64,000 bases of DNA from Ramlibacter sp. (GTDB lineage: Bacteria; Pseudomonadota; Gammaproteobacteria; Burkholderiales; Burkholderiaceae_C): assembly GCA_030695945.1 (NCBI GenBank), contig JAUYOG010000057.1, forward strand, positions 124,001 to 188,000, read 5' to 3'. The notes under the pieces are model-generated. The model ran no database searches. It was not told the origin of the DNA and worked only from the letters and a program-made list of their open reading frames with translations. Both the position numbers and the translations under genes were made by a program. This document shows, in pieces, positions 53,620-63,496 of this stretch (within the stretch, counting starts at the first letter, position 1; each line of letters opens with the position of its first letter).

Positions 53620-54293
53620 GATCTGAAAATCCTCGAGTACTGGGTTTCGTGCTGCGCCGACAGGATGGCCAGCATGGGGGAAAAGGCCTGCCGTTCATCC
53701 TCGCGCAAGGCCAGCGCCTTGTCCACGGCGGCTGGGATTTCCGCGGCCAGGCGCAACAGGATGCGTTGCCCGGCGCTCTGGCCCAGCGGCACGGACTTGA
53801 TGGCTGCCTGCGCCATGTTCTCGGCCCAGCCGAAAGTGAACGAGAGCAGGCAATCGCGCACCGGCGCGCTGCTGGCGGAAGCCGCGAGGGCGAACGCAAC
53901 GGGGTAGGTGAGCAGTCGGGGTGCACGCGCCGCCACCTCCGGCTGCACGGACTTGAGCCATTCCACGAGCGAGCGGCCCATCTGCACCGCCTGCTGCCGC
54001 ATCTCGGAGGTCTCGCGCGTGCGCAGCACCCAGTCGTCGAGCAACGCGACGCGCGGGAAATCCTCCGCCCGCCAGGCTGCAATGGCCTCGCCCATGACCG
54101 CCAGGTCGGCGCGCGCGAGGCACAGGTGCAACTGGTCGGCCAGCCACGCGGCCGCGGTGGCTTCGCCCGTGACGCGCTCGCAGTCGACCGCAGCCTCCAG
54201 CCCTTCCGAATAGGAGAACCCGCCTACCGGCAGTGCCGGCGAGGCGAGCCAGATCAGCTGCAGCAGCGCGGCGTCAGTGGTCGTGGTGGCCAT
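53616..54293 (-). CDS. ureF: Urease accessory protein UreF
   Basis: 225-residue all-helical accessory protein that, with UreD and UreG, forms the activation complex on apo-urease. Key segments are [20 protein letters not shown] near the N-terminus and [20 protein letters not shown] in the C-terminal half, followed by GQRIL. The ATG at 54293 is chosen; it overlaps the 3' end of ureE by 20 bases. An earlier in-frame start lies inside ureE's His-rich tail. Confidence 0.95.
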   Translation of the reverse strand: MATTTTDAALLQLIWLASPALPVGGFSYSEGLEAAVDCERVTGEATAAAWLADQLHLCLARADLAVMGEAIAAWRAEDFPRVALLDDWVLRTRETSEMRQQAVQMGRSLVEWLKSVQPEVAARAPRLLTYPVAFALAASASSAPVRDCLLSFTFGWAENMAQAAIKSVPLGQSAGQRILLRLAAEIPAAVDKALALREDERQAFSPMLAILSAQHETQYSRIFRS

Positions 54294-54789
54294 GCCCGTG
54301 GTCCTCGCTGCCATGGGCATGCGAGTGCCCGCCATGGGAGCTGTAGGCGCCGCCTTCGGGCTCGAACGCCGCCAGCCCCTCTTTCACGATCAGGTGCATG
54401 GCGCGCAGCATGTCCGCCAGCACATGGTCGGGCTCGATCTTGAGGTGGTCCGGCTTCAGCTCGATCGGCACGTGGCGGTTGCCCAGGTGGTAGGCGGCGC
54501 GCGTCAGGTCGAAAGGCGTGCCGTGCTGCTGGCAATGCGTGATCACCAGCACCGGCTGCGGCGCCGCGATCACCTGCACCAGAGAGCCGTCCTCGGCCAC
54601 CAGCACGTCGCCGCCGCGCACGACGGTTCCACGCGGCAGGAACACGCCCAGGTGACGCCCCCGCGAATCCGTGCAATCGAAGCGGCTCTTCTGGCGGACG
54701 TCCCAATCGAGTTCGACCGTGGCGGCCCGCTTGACGAGGGCCGGCGCCAGGCCGTGGCCGCCGACCAGGAGTTTGGACACTTGCAGCAT
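54274..54789 (-). CDS. ureE: Urease nickel metallochaperone UreE
   Basis: 171-residue nickel donor. The N-terminal UreE domain ([32 protein letters not shown]) is followed by the metal-binding C-terminal domain ([13 protein letters not shown] contains the conserved dimer-bridging His). The last 20 residues contain nine histidines, a His tail typical of nickel-storing UreE. It starts one base after the ureC stop. Confidence 0.96.
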   Translation of the reverse strand: MLQVSKLLVGGHGLAPALVKRAATVELDWDVRQKSRFDCTDSRGRHLGVFLPRGTVVRGGDVLVAEDGSLVQVIAAPQPVLVITHCQQHGTPFDLTRAAYHLGNRHVPIELKPDHLKIEPDHVLADMLRAMHLIVKEGLAAFEPEGGAYSSHGGHSHAHGSEDHGHGHHDH

Positions 54790-56532
54790 CTAGAAGAGGA
54801 AATACCGCTGCGCCATCGGCAGCACCGTCGCGGCCTCGCAGGTCAGCAGCTGGCCGTCGGCGCGCACGGCGTAGGTTTGCGGATCGATCTCCATCTTCGG
54901 CAGGTACCCGTTGTGGATGAGGTCGCCCTTGCGCACGTTGCGGATGTTCTTCACGGCACTCAGGTTCTTCGCCAGGCCGAAAGCGTCCTTGATGCCCGCG
55001 GCCAGGCCGGCCTGCGAGACGAAGGTGAGCGAACCCCTGGCGATGGCGCCGCCGAAGCTGCCGAACATCGGACGGTAGTGCACCGGCTGCGGCGTGGGGA
55101 TCGAGGCGTTCGGGTCGCCCATCGCGGCCATCGCGATGAAACCGCCCTTGAGGATCAGCGCCGGCTTGACGCCGAAGAACGCCGGCTTCCACACCACCAG
55201 GTCGGCCCACTTGCCGGGTTCGACGCTGCCCACCTCGTGGCTGATGCCGTGCGCGATGGCGGGGTTGATCGTGTACTTGGCGATGTAGCGTTTGCAGCGA
55301 AAGTTGTCATGGCGCTCGGAGTCTCCCGAACCGGCGCCAGCGCCGGGGCCGGGCAGCTTGCCGCGCTGCATCTTCATCTTGTGCGCAGTCTGCCAGGTGC
55401 GCATGACGATCTCGCCGACGCGGCCCATGGCCTGGCTGTCGGAGCTCATCATGCTGATCGCGCCCAGGTCGTGCAGCACGTCCTCCGCCGCGATGGTTTC
55501 CTTGCGGATGCGGCTTTCGGCGAAAGCGAGATCCTCCGCGATCGACGGGTCCAGGTGATGGCACACCATCAGCATGTCCACGTGCTCGTCCAGCGTGTTG
55601 CGCGTGTACGGCATCGTCGGGTTGGTGGAGGAGGGCAGGAAGTTGGCCTCGCCCACCACGCGCAGGATGTCCGGGGCGTGTCCGCCGCCCGCGCCTTCGG
55701 TGTGGAAGGCGCACAGGGCCCGGCCCTGGGTCGCCGCGATGGTGTTCTCCACGAAGCCGGATTCGTTCAGGGTGTCGCTGTGGATCGCGACCTGGGTGTC
55801 GGTTTCATCGGCCACGTCCAGGCAGTTGCTGATGGCGGCGGGCGTGGTGCCCCAGTCCTCGTGCAGCTTCAGACCGATCGCGCCGGCCTGGATCTGCTCG
55901 CGCAAGGCGCCCGGCAGGCTCGCGTTGCCCTTGCCGAGGAAACCCAGGTTCATGGGGAAGGCCTCGGCGGCCTGCAGCATCCGCTCGATGTTCCACGCGC
56001 CCGGCGTGCAGGTGGTGGCGAAGGTGCCCGTGGCCGGACCGGTGCCGCCGCCCATCATGGTGGTGACGCCGGAAGCCAGCGCTTCTTCGATCTGCTGCGG
56101 GCAGATGAAATGGATGTGGCAGTCGATGCCGCCCGCGGTGACGATGTTGCCTTCGCAGGAGATGATCTCCGTGCCCGGCCCGATGACCATGTCTACGCCG
56201 GGCTGCGTGTCCGGGTTGCCGGCCTTGCCGATGGCGGCGATGCGGCCGTCGCGGATGCCGATGTCGGCCTTCACGATGCCCCAGTGGTCCAGGATAAGCG
56301 CGTTGGTCAGCACGCAGTCCATCGTGCCTTCGGCGCGCGTGCGCTGCGATTGCGCCATGCCGTCGCGGATCGTCTTGCCGCCGCCGAATTTCACTTCCTC
56401 GCCATAGCCGCCGGCTCGCAGCGTGTAGTCGTCCTCGACCTCGATCACCAGCTCGGTGTCGGCCAGCCGCACGCGGTCGCCCGTCGTCGGGCCGAACATC
56501 TCGGCGTAGGCGCGCCGTCCAATGGTTGCCAT
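54790..56532 (-). CDS. ureC: Urease alpha subunit
   Basis: 580-residue catalytic subunit hydrolysing urea to ammonia and carbamate. The nickel ligands are in [13 protein letters not shown] (HxH). The carbamylated Lys is in [12 protein letters not shown], with further His in [11 protein letters not shown] and [12 protein letters not shown]. The flap is [20 protein letters not shown] and the last ligand Asp is in [17 protein letters not shown] short Gly/Ala-rich insertion ([16 protein letters not shown]) makes it slightly longer than the common 570. TGATG overlap with ureB indicates translational coupling. Confidence 0.98.
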   Translation of the reverse strand: MATIGRRAYAEMFGPTTGDRVRLADTELVIEVEDDYTLRAGGYGEEVKFGGGKTIRDGMAQSQRTRAEGTMDCVLTNALILDHWGIVKADIGIRDGRIAAIGKAGNPDTQPGVDMVIGPGTEIISCEGNIVTAGGIDCHIHFICPQQIEEALASGVTTMMGGGTGPATGTFATTCTPGAWNIERMLQAAEAFPMNLGFLGKGNASLPGALREQIQAGAIGLKLHEDWGTTPAAISNCLDVADETDTQVAIHSDTLNESGFVENTIAATQGRALCAFHTEGAGGGHAPDILRVVGEANFLPSSTNPTMPYTRNTLDEHVDMLMVCHHLDPSIAEDLAFAESRIRKETIAAEDVLHDLGAISMMSSDSQAMGRVGEIVMRTWQTAHKMKMQRGKLPGPGAGAGSGDSERHDNFRCKRYIAKYTINPAIAHGISHEVGSVEPGKWADLVVWKPAFFGVKPALILKGGFIAMAAMGDPNASIPTPQPVHYRPMFGSFGGAIARGSLTFVSQAGLAAGIKDAFGLAKNLSAVKNIRNVRKGDLIHNGYLPKMEIDPQTYAVRADGQLLTCEAATVLPMAQRYFLF

Positions 56533-56854
56533 CAGAGCTTTCCTTGAACGAGGCCGCGGAAGCCGAAGACCTTGCGATCGCCGCCCAGGTCCACCAGCTC
56601 CACCGTGCGTTGCTGGCCCGGCTCGAAGCGCACGGCCGTGCCCGACGCGATGTTCAGGCGCATGCCTCGCGCCGCGTCGCGGTCGAACTGCAGCGCGCCG
56701 TTGGTCTCGGCGAAGTGATAGTGCGAGCCGACCTGGATCGGCCGGTCGGCGGTGTTGCGCACGACCACGGTCGCCGTGCGCCGTCCGGGGTTCAGCGCGT
56801 GGTCGCCCGCTTCGGTGAACAGTTCGCCGGGGACCAGCGGGGTCAGCGGTCGGT

Positions 56855-56858
<4 letters not shown>
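56532..56858 (-). CDS. ureB: Urease beta subunit
   Basis: 108-residue structural subunit. It shows [20 protein letters not shown], the [20 protein letters not shown] core and [16 protein letters not shown]. Start and stop overlap neighbours (ATGA with ureA, TGATG with ureC). Separate ureA and ureB genes fit the proteobacterial trimeric arrangement. Confidence 0.97.
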
Positions 56859-57157
<299 letters not shown>

Positions 57158-57183
57158 CGGTTTTTCGTTCCTGGTGTGCCGAA

Positions 57184-57199
57184 CGCAAGTCACGTGCCA
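57184..57199 (-). promoter_or_regulatory. Sigma-54 promoter for the urease operon
   Basis: On the minus strand TGGCACG-TGAC-TTGCG matches the -24/-12 consensus (TGGCACG-N4-TTGCW) with the invariant GG and GC ten bases apart. Expected start is about 57172, just upstream of the ureA ribosome-binding site. Confidence 0.8.
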
Positions 57200-57212
57200 C
57201 CGGAAGTGCGCC

Positions 57213-57227
57213 GCACCGAGGTGGTGT
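57213..57227. promoter_or_regulatory. NtrC-like site 1
   Basis: GCACC-GAGGT-GGTGT matches the NtrC dyad GCACC-N5-GGTGC at nine of ten arm positions. It lies about 45-50 bp upstream of the ureA sigma-54 start and about 130 bp from the urtA start. Confidence 0.6.
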
Positions 57228-57229
57228 GG

Positions 57230-57243
57230 GCGCATTTTGGTGC
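57230..57243. promoter_or_regulatory. NtrC-like site 2
   Basis: GCGC-ATTTT-GGTGC matches the same dyad with one deviation in the left arm. It adjoins site 1, as paired NtrC enhancer sites often do. Confidence 0.5.
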
Positions 57244-57289
57244 GTTCGACCCAAGTTGGACAAGGGCGCGCAACGAAAAGGGGCACCGC

Positions 57290-57303
57290 GACCCTTTTGG
57301 TGC
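57290..57303. promoter_or_regulatory. NtrC-like site 3
   Basis: GACC-CTTTT-GGTGC has a good right arm and a degenerate left arm. The shared TTTTGGTGCG is exactly 60 bp from the copy in site 2. It is centred about 54 bases before the urtA start. Confidence 0.4.
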
Positions 57304-57324
57304 GCATGGCGGACGGCTCGGCCT

Positions 57325-57340
57325 TGGCACATCCCTTGCG
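57325..57340 (+). promoter_or_regulatory. Sigma-54 promoter for the urt operon
   Basis: TGGCAC-ATCCC-TTGCG matches the -24/-12 consensus, with GG at 57326-57327 and GC at 57338-57339 (ten bases between). Expected start is about 57351, 41 bases before the urtA ATG. Confidence 0.78.
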
Positions 57341-57391
57341 TAACCGCTCGTGACCCGATGTGGGGTCGTACCTCTCAATTTCGGAGAAGCC

Positions 57392-58657
57392 ATGAATCGC
57401 CGCGGAAACCTCAAACTACTCACCGCCAGCCTGGCCCTCGGCCTGGGCATGGCATCCACCGCCTTCGCGCAATCCAAGGACACCATCAAGGTCGGCATCC
57501 TGCACAGCCTGTCGGGCACCATGGCCATTTCCGAAACCGTGTTGAAAGACACGGTGCTGATGGCCATCGACGAGATCAACGCCAAGGGCGGCGTGCTGGG
57601 CAAGAAGCTCGAGCCCGTGGTCGTGGACCCGGCCTCCAACTGGCCGCTGTTCGCCGAGAAGACCAAGCAGCTGCTGACGCAGGACAAGGTCGCCGTGATC
57701 TTCGGCTGCTGGACCAGCGTGTCGCGCAAGTCGGTGCTGCCGGTCGTCGAGGAGCTGAACGGCCTGCTGTTCTACCCCGTGCAGTACGAGGGCGAAGAGC
57801 TGTCCAAGAACGTGTTCTACACGGGCGCCGCGCCCAACCAGCAAGCCATCCCGGCCGTCGACTACCTGATGAGCAAGGACGGCGGCGCCGCCAAGCGCTG
57901 GGTGCTGCTGGGCACCGACTACGTCTATCCCCGCACCACCAACAAGATCCTGCGCGCCTACCTCAAGAGCAAGGGCGTGAAGGACACCGACATCGACGAG
58001 AAGTACACCCCGTTCGGCCACAGCGACTACCAGACCATCGTCGCCGACATCAAGAAGTTCTCGGCCGGCGGCAAGACGGCGGTCGTCTCCACCATCAATG
58101 GCGACTCCAACGTGCCGTTCTACAAGGAGCTGGGCAACGCCGGCCTGAAGGCCAAGGACGTGCCGGTCGTCGCCTTCTCGGTGGGCGAGGAAGAACTTCG
58201 CGGCGTGGATACCAAGCCGCTGGTGGGCCACCTGGCTGCGTGGAACTACTTCATGTCGATCAAGAACCCGAGCAACGACGAGTTCACCAAGAAGTGGGCC
58301 GCCTACGCCAAGGCCAAGAAACTGCCCGGCGCCGACAAGCCGCTGACGAACGACCCGATGGAAGCCACCTACATCGGGGTCAACATGTGGAAGCAGGCCG
58401 TCGAGAAGGCCAAGACCACGGACGTCGACAAGGTGATCGCCGCCATGGCCGGCCAGACCTTCAAGGCGCCGTCGGGCATCGTCTCCAAGATGGACGAGAA
58501 GAACCATCACTTGCACAAGTCGGTGTTCATCGGCGAAGTCAAGGGTGACGGCCAGTTCAACGTGGTCTGGAAGACGCCCGGCCCGGTGAAGGCCAAGCCC
58601 TGGTCGCCCTTCATCGAAGGCAACGACAAGAAGCCGGACGAGCCGGCGAGGAAGTAA
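57392..58657 (+). CDS. urtA: Urea ABC transporter substrate-binding protein
   Basis: 421-residue periplasmic binding protein for urea. ATG 57392 (TCGGAGAAG upstream) opens the signal peptide [20 protein letters not shown]. The mature protein has [40 protein letters not shown] and [20 protein letters not shown], which are UrtA/FmdD-type signatures distinguishing it from branched-chain amino acid binders. It is first of the urt operon; a large inverted repeat separates it from urtB, which could favour higher urtA expression. Confidence 0.95.
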   Translation: MNRRGNLKLLTASLALGLGMASTAFAQSKDTIKVGILHSLSGTMAISETVLKDTVLMAIDEINAKGGVLGKKLEPVVVDPASNWPLFAEKTKQLLTQDKVAVIFGCWTSVSRKSVLPVVEELNGLLFYPVQYEGEELSKNVFYTGAAPNQQAIPAVDYLMSKDGGAAKRWVLLGTDYVYPRTTNKILRAYLKSKGVKDTDIDEKYTPFGHSDYQTIVADIKKFSAGGKTAVVSTINGDSNVPFYKELGNAGLKAKDVPVVAFSVGEEELRGVDTKPLVGHLAAWNYFMSIKNPSNDEFTKKWAAYAKAKKLPGADKPLTNDPMEATYIGVNMWKQAVEKAKTTDVDKVIAAMAGQTFKAPSGIVSKMDEKNHHLHKSVFIGEVKGDGQFNVVWKTPGPVKAKPWSPFIEGNDKKPDEPARK

Positions 58658-58660
58658 CTG

Positions 58661-58760
58661 GCTTGCTCCCTCCCCCTCCGGGGGAGGGCAGGGGTGGGGG
58701 CACTGCATCACGCGCGCAGCCCCCATCCCAACCTTCCCCCGGAGGGGGAAGGAGCTTGCA
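58661..58760. repeat. Large GC-rich inverted repeat between urtA and urtB
   Basis: The left arm (about 58661-58701) and right arm (about 58718-58760) are complementary over roughly 37 bases with a few mismatches; each arm also folds on itself (CCCCCTCCGGGGG). The same consensus recurs as a half copy at 43801. Such elements are common intergenic repeats. Here it sits inside an operon, where it could stabilise urtA mRNA or attenuate read-through. Confidence 0.7.
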
Positions 58761-58802
58761 GCCTGGGCATGAGCAGTCGTGTCCACCCTACAGGTTCTTT
58801 CA

Positions 58803-60377
58803 ATGTTCATCCGCAGTCTTGTCCTTCTCGTGACGCTTCTCCTTGCCGCCGGTGCCCATGCGTTGACGCCGGCACAGGCGCGAGCCATGGCGGCGGGGGA
58901 GACCGACGCGCGCATCGAGGCCTTGAACCAGGCCGTGGCGGCCGGGGACGACAGGACGGCAGCCTTCATCCAGGCGCTGGTCGACGACGCGGTGAAGGTG
59001 GCCGGCGACAAAGTGTTCCTGGTCAAGGGGGGCACGGGGTTCGACCCCGTCACGGGCGCCGAAAGCCCGCTCCCCGCCGATGCCGAGGACGTGATCAACA
59101 ATAACCGCATGCGCGGCGAGCTCGACGCCGCGATGGCCGCGCTGAAGCTGTTCTCGAAGGACGTCGCGTCGCGCCGCGAAGCGATCAAGACGCTTGCGAA
59201 CGAGAGCGATGAATCCAGGCTGCCGCTGATCGAGAAGGCCTGGGCGGCCGAGACCGATGCGCAGGTCAAGGAGCAGCTGGGCATGGTGCGCGCGGCCGTG
59301 CTCCTGGGCAGCGCCGACAAGGCCAGGCGCATCGAGGCGGCCCGGCTGCTTTCGCGCAGCGACAACCCCAGCACCAAGACGCTGCTGATGGAGCGCATCA
59401 AGGTCGAGGCCGAACCCGATGTGAAGGCCACCCTGGAGGCTTCGCTGCGCGAAGTCGAGGCGTCGCTCGCCTGGGCCGACAAGCTGGGCGCGGTCTTCTC
59501 CGGCATCAGCCTGGGCTCGATCCTGTTGCTGGTCGCGCTCGGGCTGGCCATCACCTACGGCCTGATGGGCGTCATCAACATGGCGCACGGAGAGCTGATG
59601 ATGATCGGCGCCTACGCGACCTACGTGGTGCAGGGCCTGTTCCAGAAGTACCTGCCGGGCGCCTTCGACTGGTACCTTGTCGCCGCGGTGCCGGTGGCAT
59701 TCGGCGCGTCCGCGCTGATGGGTGCCGCGCTGGAGCGCAGCGTGATCCGCTTCCTTTACGGCCGCCCGCTCGAAACGCTGCTGGCCACCTGGGGCATCAG
59801 CCTGATGCTGATGCAGCTGGTGCGCTCGATCTACGGCGCCCAGAACGTGGGCGTCGAAAATCCCAGCTGGATGAGCGGCGGAGTCATCGTGATGGGCCAC
59901 CTGCAACTGCCGTGGAACCGCGTCGTCATCATCGGCTTCGCGTTCGCCGTATTGCTGGGCATGGCCTTCCTGATCGGCCGCACGCGCCTGGGCCTGTTCG
60001 TGCGCGGCGTCACGCAGAACCGGCCGATCGCCTCCTGCATGGGTGTGAACACGGCGCGCATCGACACCTACGCGTTCGCGCTCGGTTCCGGCATCGCCGG
60101 GCTGGCGGGCTGCGCTTTGAGCCAGGTCGGCAACGTCGGCCCCGACCTGGGGCAGGGCTACATCGTCGATGCGTTCATGGTGGTCGTGCTGGGGGGCGTG
60201 GGTCAACTCGCGGGCACGGTCTACGCCGCGCTCGGGCTGGGCGTGCTCAACAAGTTCATCGAAGGCTGGGCGGGCGCCGTGCTCGCCAAGATCGCCGTGC
60301 TGGTGCTGATCATCGTGTTCATCCAGAAGCGGCCTCAGGGAATCTTCGCGGTCAAAGGCCGTACCGCGGAGGCATGA
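58803..60377 (+). CDS. urtB: Urea ABC transporter permease UrtB
   Basis: 524-residue permease. It has an unusually long N-terminal periplasmic part (signal-like FIRSLVLLVTLLLAAGAHAL, then a helical region to about 230), normal for UrtB. A LivH-type membrane domain follows, starting GISLGSILLLVALGLAITYG and containing GVINMAHGELMMIGAYATYV and the EAA-like loop VTQNRPIASCMGVNTARID. It forms the membrane channel with UrtC. Its stop overlaps the urtC start (ATGA). Confidence 0.95.
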   Translation: MFIRSLVLLVTLLLAAGAHALTPAQARAMAAGETDARIEALNQAVAAGDDRTAAFIQALVDDAVKVAGDKVFLVKGGTGFDPVTGAESPLPADAEDVINNNRMRGELDAAMAALKLFSKDVASRREAIKTLANESDESRLPLIEKAWAAETDAQVKEQLGMVRAAVLLGSADKARRIEAARLLSRSDNPSTKTLLMERIKVEAEPDVKATLEASLREVEASLAWADKLGAVFSGISLGSILLLVALGLAITYGLMGVINMAHGELMMIGAYATYVVQGLFQKYLPGAFDWYLVAAVPVAFGASALMGAALERSVIRFLYGRPLETLLATWGISLMLMQLVRSIYGAQNVGVENPSWMSGGVIVMGHLQLPWNRVVIIGFAFAVLLGMAFLIGRTRLGLFVRGVTQNRPIASCMGVNTARIDTYAFALGSGIAGLAGCALSQVGNVGPDLGQGYIVDAFMVVVLGGVGQLAGTVYAALGLGVLNKFIEGWAGAVLAKIAVLVLIIVFIQKRPQGIFAVKGRTAEA

Positions 60378-61507
60378 CGATGATCCGCGATCCGCATCAG
60401 GCCGTCGTGGCCATCGTCCTTCCCGGCAAGCCGGCGGTCCTGGGCCGCATGGGCTGGAGCGCGTTCATCCTCGCCCTCGTTGCCGTCTGCGCCGTTGCGC
60501 CCGCTCTCAACCTGCTCGTTCCCGCAGACAGCATCTTCCACATGAGCGACTACGCCGTGGCGCTGGTCGGCAAGATCATGTGCTACGCCATCTGCGCGCT
60601 GGCGATGGACCTGATCTGGGGCTATACCGGCATCCTGTCCCTGGGCCACGGCCTGTTCTTCGCGCTGGGCGGCTATGCCATGGGCATGTACCTGATGCGC
60701 CAGATCGGCCGCGACGGCAACTACAAGAGCGACCTGCCGGACTTCATGGTGTTCCTGGACTGGAAGCAGCTCCCCTGGCACTGGTCATTCAGCGACAGCT
60801 TCGCCGCCACGCTGTTCCTCATCGTCGCGGTGCCCGGCATCGTGGCCTTCGCGTTCGGCTACTTCGCCTTCCGCTCGCGCATCAAGGGCGTGTACTTCTC
60901 GATCATCACGCAGGCGATGACGTTCGCGGCCATGCTGCTGTTCTTCCGCAACGAGACCGGCTTCGGCGGCAACAACGGCTTCACCGACTTCAAGCGCATC
61001 CTGGGCGTCCCGATTGCGACGCCATCCATGCGCATGACGCTCTTCGTGATGACGGGGCTGGCCCTGCTGGGGTTCTTCCTGTTCGCGCGCTGGCTGGTCT
61101 CGGCCAAGTTCGGCCGCGTGCTGCAGGCCATCCGCGATGCCGAGTCTCGCGTCATGTTCTCGGGCTACAGCCCGATCGGCTACAAGCTCACGATCTGGAC
61201 CCTCTCCGCCATCATGTGCGGCGTCGCCGGCGCGCTCTACGTCCCGCAGGTGGGCATCATCAACCCGAGCGAGATGAGCCCGGCCAACTCGATCGAGATC
61301 GCCATCTGGGCGGCCGTCGGGGGCCGCGCGACGCTCATCGGCCCCATCGTCGGCGCGTTCCTGGTGAACGGCGCCAAGAGCTGGCTCACAGTGGCGGCGC
61401 CGGAGTTCTGGCTGTACTTCCTGGGCGCGTTGTTCATCGCCGTCACGCTGTTCCTGCCCGACGGCATCGTGGGCCTGGTCAAGCGCTTCAAGCGAGGCGC
61501 GAAATGA
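60374..61507 (+). CDS. urtC: Urea ABC transporter permease UrtC
   Basis: 377-residue LivM-type permease partnering UrtB. It has a first hydrophobic segment FILALVAVCAVAPALNLLVP, then AMDLIWGYTGILSLGHGLFF, ETGFGGNNGFTDF and the EAA loop VLQAIRDAESRVMFSGYSPI. Overlaps of four bases at both ends (ATGA with urtB and urtD) show translational coupling. Confidence 0.95.
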   Translation: MTMIRDPHQAVVAIVLPGKPAVLGRMGWSAFILALVAVCAVAPALNLLVPADSIFHMSDYAVALVGKIMCYAICALAMDLIWGYTGILSLGHGLFFALGGYAMGMYLMRQIGRDGNYKSDLPDFMVFLDWKQLPWHWSFSDSFAATLFLIVAVPGIVAFAFGYFAFRSRIKGVYFSIITQAMTFAAMLLFFRNETGFGGNNGFTDFKRILGVPIATPSMRMTLFVMTGLALLGFFLFARWLVSAKFGRVLQAIRDAESRVMFSGYSPIGYKLTIWTLSAIMCGVAGALYVPQVGIINPSEMSPANSIEIAIWAAVGGRATLIGPIVGAFLVNGAKSWLTVAAPEFWLYFLGALFIAVTLFLPDGIVGLVKRFKRGAK

Positions 61508-62379
61508 CGCCTGACCTGCTGGAGGAAGGCGCGCGGCGCGCCGAGGCCTATCAGGCGCGCGAGCCCGCCGGCAGGACCGAATCGGGCGGACGGGCCGCGG
61601 GTTTCTCGCACCGCGCGACGCCGGGTGAGGTCGACACCACCCACGGCCGCATCCTCTATCTCGAGGACGTGAGCGTGAGCTTCGACGGCTTCAAGGCGAT
61701 CAAGGGGCTGTCGCTGGACATCGCCCCCGGCGAGCTTCGTTGCATCATCGGGCCCAACGGCGCCGGCAAGACCACGATGATGGACATCATCACCGGCAAG
61801 ACGCGCCCCGACGAAGGCACGGTGTTCTTCGGCAGCACGATCGACCTGCTGCGCCACACCGAGCCCGAGATCGCGCAGATGGGGATCGGCCGCAAGTTCC
61901 AGAAGCCCACGGTGTTCGAGCAGCTCACCGTCTTCGAAAACCTGGAGCTGGCGCTCAAGACCGGCAAGGGCGTGCGCTCGTCCATGTTCTTCCGCCTCGA
62001 CTCCGGCCAGGGCGACCGGCTCGCCGAGGTGCTCCACACCATCCACCTCGAAAGCGGCGTGAGGCGGATGGCCGGCAACCTGAGCCACGGCCAGAAGCAG
62101 TGGCTGGAGATCGGCATGCTGCTGATGCAGGATCCGAAGCTCCTCCTGCTCGACGAGCCCGTCGCGGGCATGACGGACGAGGAAACCGCCCGCACCGCCG
62201 AGCTGTTCCTCGAGCTCAAGGGCCAGCACTCGCTGATGGTGGTTGAGCACGACATGGGCTTCATCAAGTGCATCTCCGACATCGTGACGGTGCTGCACGA
62301 AGGCTCGGTGCTCGCCCAGGGGCCGCTCGAGCAGGTGCAGAACGACGAGCGCGTGATCGAGGTCTACCTGGGCCGATAG
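61504..62379 (+). CDS. urtD: Urea ABC transporter ATPase UrtD
   Basis: 291-residue ATPase. Residues 1-45 are a variable leader absent from many UrtD proteins. Walker A is IIGPNGAGKTTMMD, the ABC signature is NLSHGQKQWLEIGM, Walker B is KLLLLDEPVAGMT and the switch His is in MVVEHDMGF. It is LivG-like. It starts within the urtC stop (ATGA). Confidence 0.95.
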   Translation: MTPDLLEEGARRAEAYQAREPAGRTESGGRAAGFSHRATPGEVDTTHGRILYLEDVSVSFDGFKAIKGLSLDIAPGELRCIIGPNGAGKTTMMDIITGKTRPDEGTVFFGSTIDLLRHTEPEIAQMGIGRKFQKPTVFEQLTVFENLELALKTGKGVRSSMFFRLDSGQGDRLAEVLHTIHLESGVRRMAGNLSHGQKQWLEIGMLLMQDPKLLLLDEPVAGMTDEETARTAELFLELKGQHSLMVVEHDMGFIKCISDIVTVLHEGSVLAQGPLEQVQNDERVIEVYLGR

Positions 62380-62381
62380 CC

Positions 62382-63074
62382 ATGTTGTCCGTCAAGAACA
62401 TCAACCAGTACTACGGCGGCTCGCACATCCTGCGGGACGTCAGCCTCGAAGCGCACCCAGGCAAGGTCACGGTACTGCTCGGCCGCAACGGGGTGGGCAA
62501 GACAACGCTGCTCAAATCGCTGATGGGCCTTGTGCCCATCAAGGCGGGGAGCATCGAGTTCAACGGCAAGTCGATCCACGGCGCGACGCCCTATCAACGA
62601 GCCCGCGCCGGGATTGGTTTCGTGCCGCAGGGCCGCGAGATCTTCGCGCGGCTCACCGTGGAAGAGAACCTGCGGATGGGGCTCGCCTACAAGAGCTCGT
62701 CCACGCCGATCCCGGCCGAGCTGTTCGAGCTGTTCCCCGTGCTGCGGCAGATGCTGGGCCGGCGCGGCGGCGACCTCTCCGGCGGCCAGCAGCAGCAGTT
62801 GGCGATCGCCCGGGCGCTGGCGGCCCAGCCGGGACTGCTGATCCTGGACGAACCGACCGAGGGCATCCAGCCCAGCATCATCAAGGACATCGGGCGCGTG
62901 ATCCGCAGGCTGGCCGGCCGAGGCGACATGGCGATCCTCCTGGTCGAGCAGTACTACGACTTCGCGCGCGAACTCGCCGACGACTACCTCGTCATGGAGC
63001 GCGGCGAGTTCATCGCGCGCGGCCTGGGCAAGGACATGGAGACGGACGGCGTGCGCCAGCGGGTGGCCATCTAG
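62382..63074 (+). CDS. urtE: Urea ABC transporter ATPase UrtE
   Basis: 230-residue LivF-like ATPase. Walker A is LLGRNGVGKTTLLKS, the signature is DLSGGQQQQLAIAR, Walker B is GLLILDEPTEGIQPS and the switch region is ILLVEQYYDFARELADDY. It begins two bases after urtD and is the last gene of urtABCDE. Pairing with UrtD gives the heterodimeric motor for urea uptake. Confidence 0.96.
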   Translation: MLSVKNINQYYGGSHILRDVSLEAHPGKVTVLLGRNGVGKTTLLKSLMGLVPIKAGSIEFNGKSIHGATPYQRARAGIGFVPQGREIFARLTVEENLRMGLAYKSSSTPIPAELFELFPVLRQMLGRRGGDLSGGQQQQLAIARALAAQPGLLILDEPTEGIQPSIIKDIGRVIRRLAGRGDMAILLVEQYYDFARELADDYLVMERGEFIARGLGKDMETDGVRQRVAI

Positions 63075-63101
63075 CGGGCGACAGCCATAGGCTACGCAAC
63101 T

Positions 63102-63117
63102 GTAGGCAGGTGCCTAC
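63102..63117. promoter_or_regulatory. GTAGGCA-GG-TGCCTAC perfect palindrome
   Basis: The arms are seven bases, perfectly complementary. It is followed by CGCTTTT and lies 83 bp before the 24-residue small protein gene. The same GTAGG/CCTAC arms and spacing occur at 32876-32891. The regulator is unknown. Confidence 0.5.
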
Positions 63118-63199
63118 CGCTTTTGGGGGCGACGACGCGCAGGGCCGGTGACGCCGCGGGCGTAACTTCCAGGTGTCCACCAACCTGGGAGAAAATCAA

Positions 63200-63274
63200 A
63201 TGCCCGTCATTCTCTGGCTACTCGGCGTGCCGCTCTTGGTCGTTGTGCTGCTGATGCTGCTCAACGTCATCTGA
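63200..63274 (+). CDS. 24-residue hydrophobic small protein
   Basis: The gene encodes M-P-V then ILWLLGVPLLVVVLLMLLNV-I, a single membrane helix with a Pro kink. Similar very short proteins with the ILWLLGVPL start are common and conserved in proteobacteria (recognised from memory). A purine-rich GGGAGAAAATCAA precedes the ATG. A GTAGG palindrome lies upstream and the stop abuts the convergent small gene. The function is unknown. Confidence 0.7.
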   Translation: MPVILWLLGVPLLVVVLLMLLNVI

Positions 63275-63496
63275 TCACGGCTTCTTCCTGACCGCGTCCT
63301 GCTGCTCGAGGTTGCGCCCCGACAGCTCGCCGCGGTCACCGCCGGGGAATTCGTCACCCCCGCCGGTTTGCTCCGCTTCCTCCGCACCCTGGTTGGCATA
63401 AGGCTGACGCCCGGCGCCGCCGTCCCAGCTCACTTCGCTGGGTGTTCCGTGCTTTCCCCGGGGTTTCGTCGCCTTGTCGGTCGGGTTGTCGCTCAT
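63275..63496 (-). CDS. Small hydrophilic protein of unknown function
   Basis: 73 residues, strongly charged and Gly/Glu-rich, probably disordered: MSDNPTDKATKPRGKHGTPS, then EVSWDGGAGRQPYANQGAEE. It has no signal or membrane helix. It overlaps the L,D-transpeptidase-like gene's stop by four bases (ATGA), so the two are coupled. Composition resembles small stress-related proteins of this family of bacteria, but no domain is recognised. Confidence 0.7.
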   Translation of the reverse strand: MSDNPTDKATKPRGKHGTPSEVSWDGGAGRQPYANQGAEEAEQTGGGDEFPGGDRGELSGRNLEQQDAVRKKP

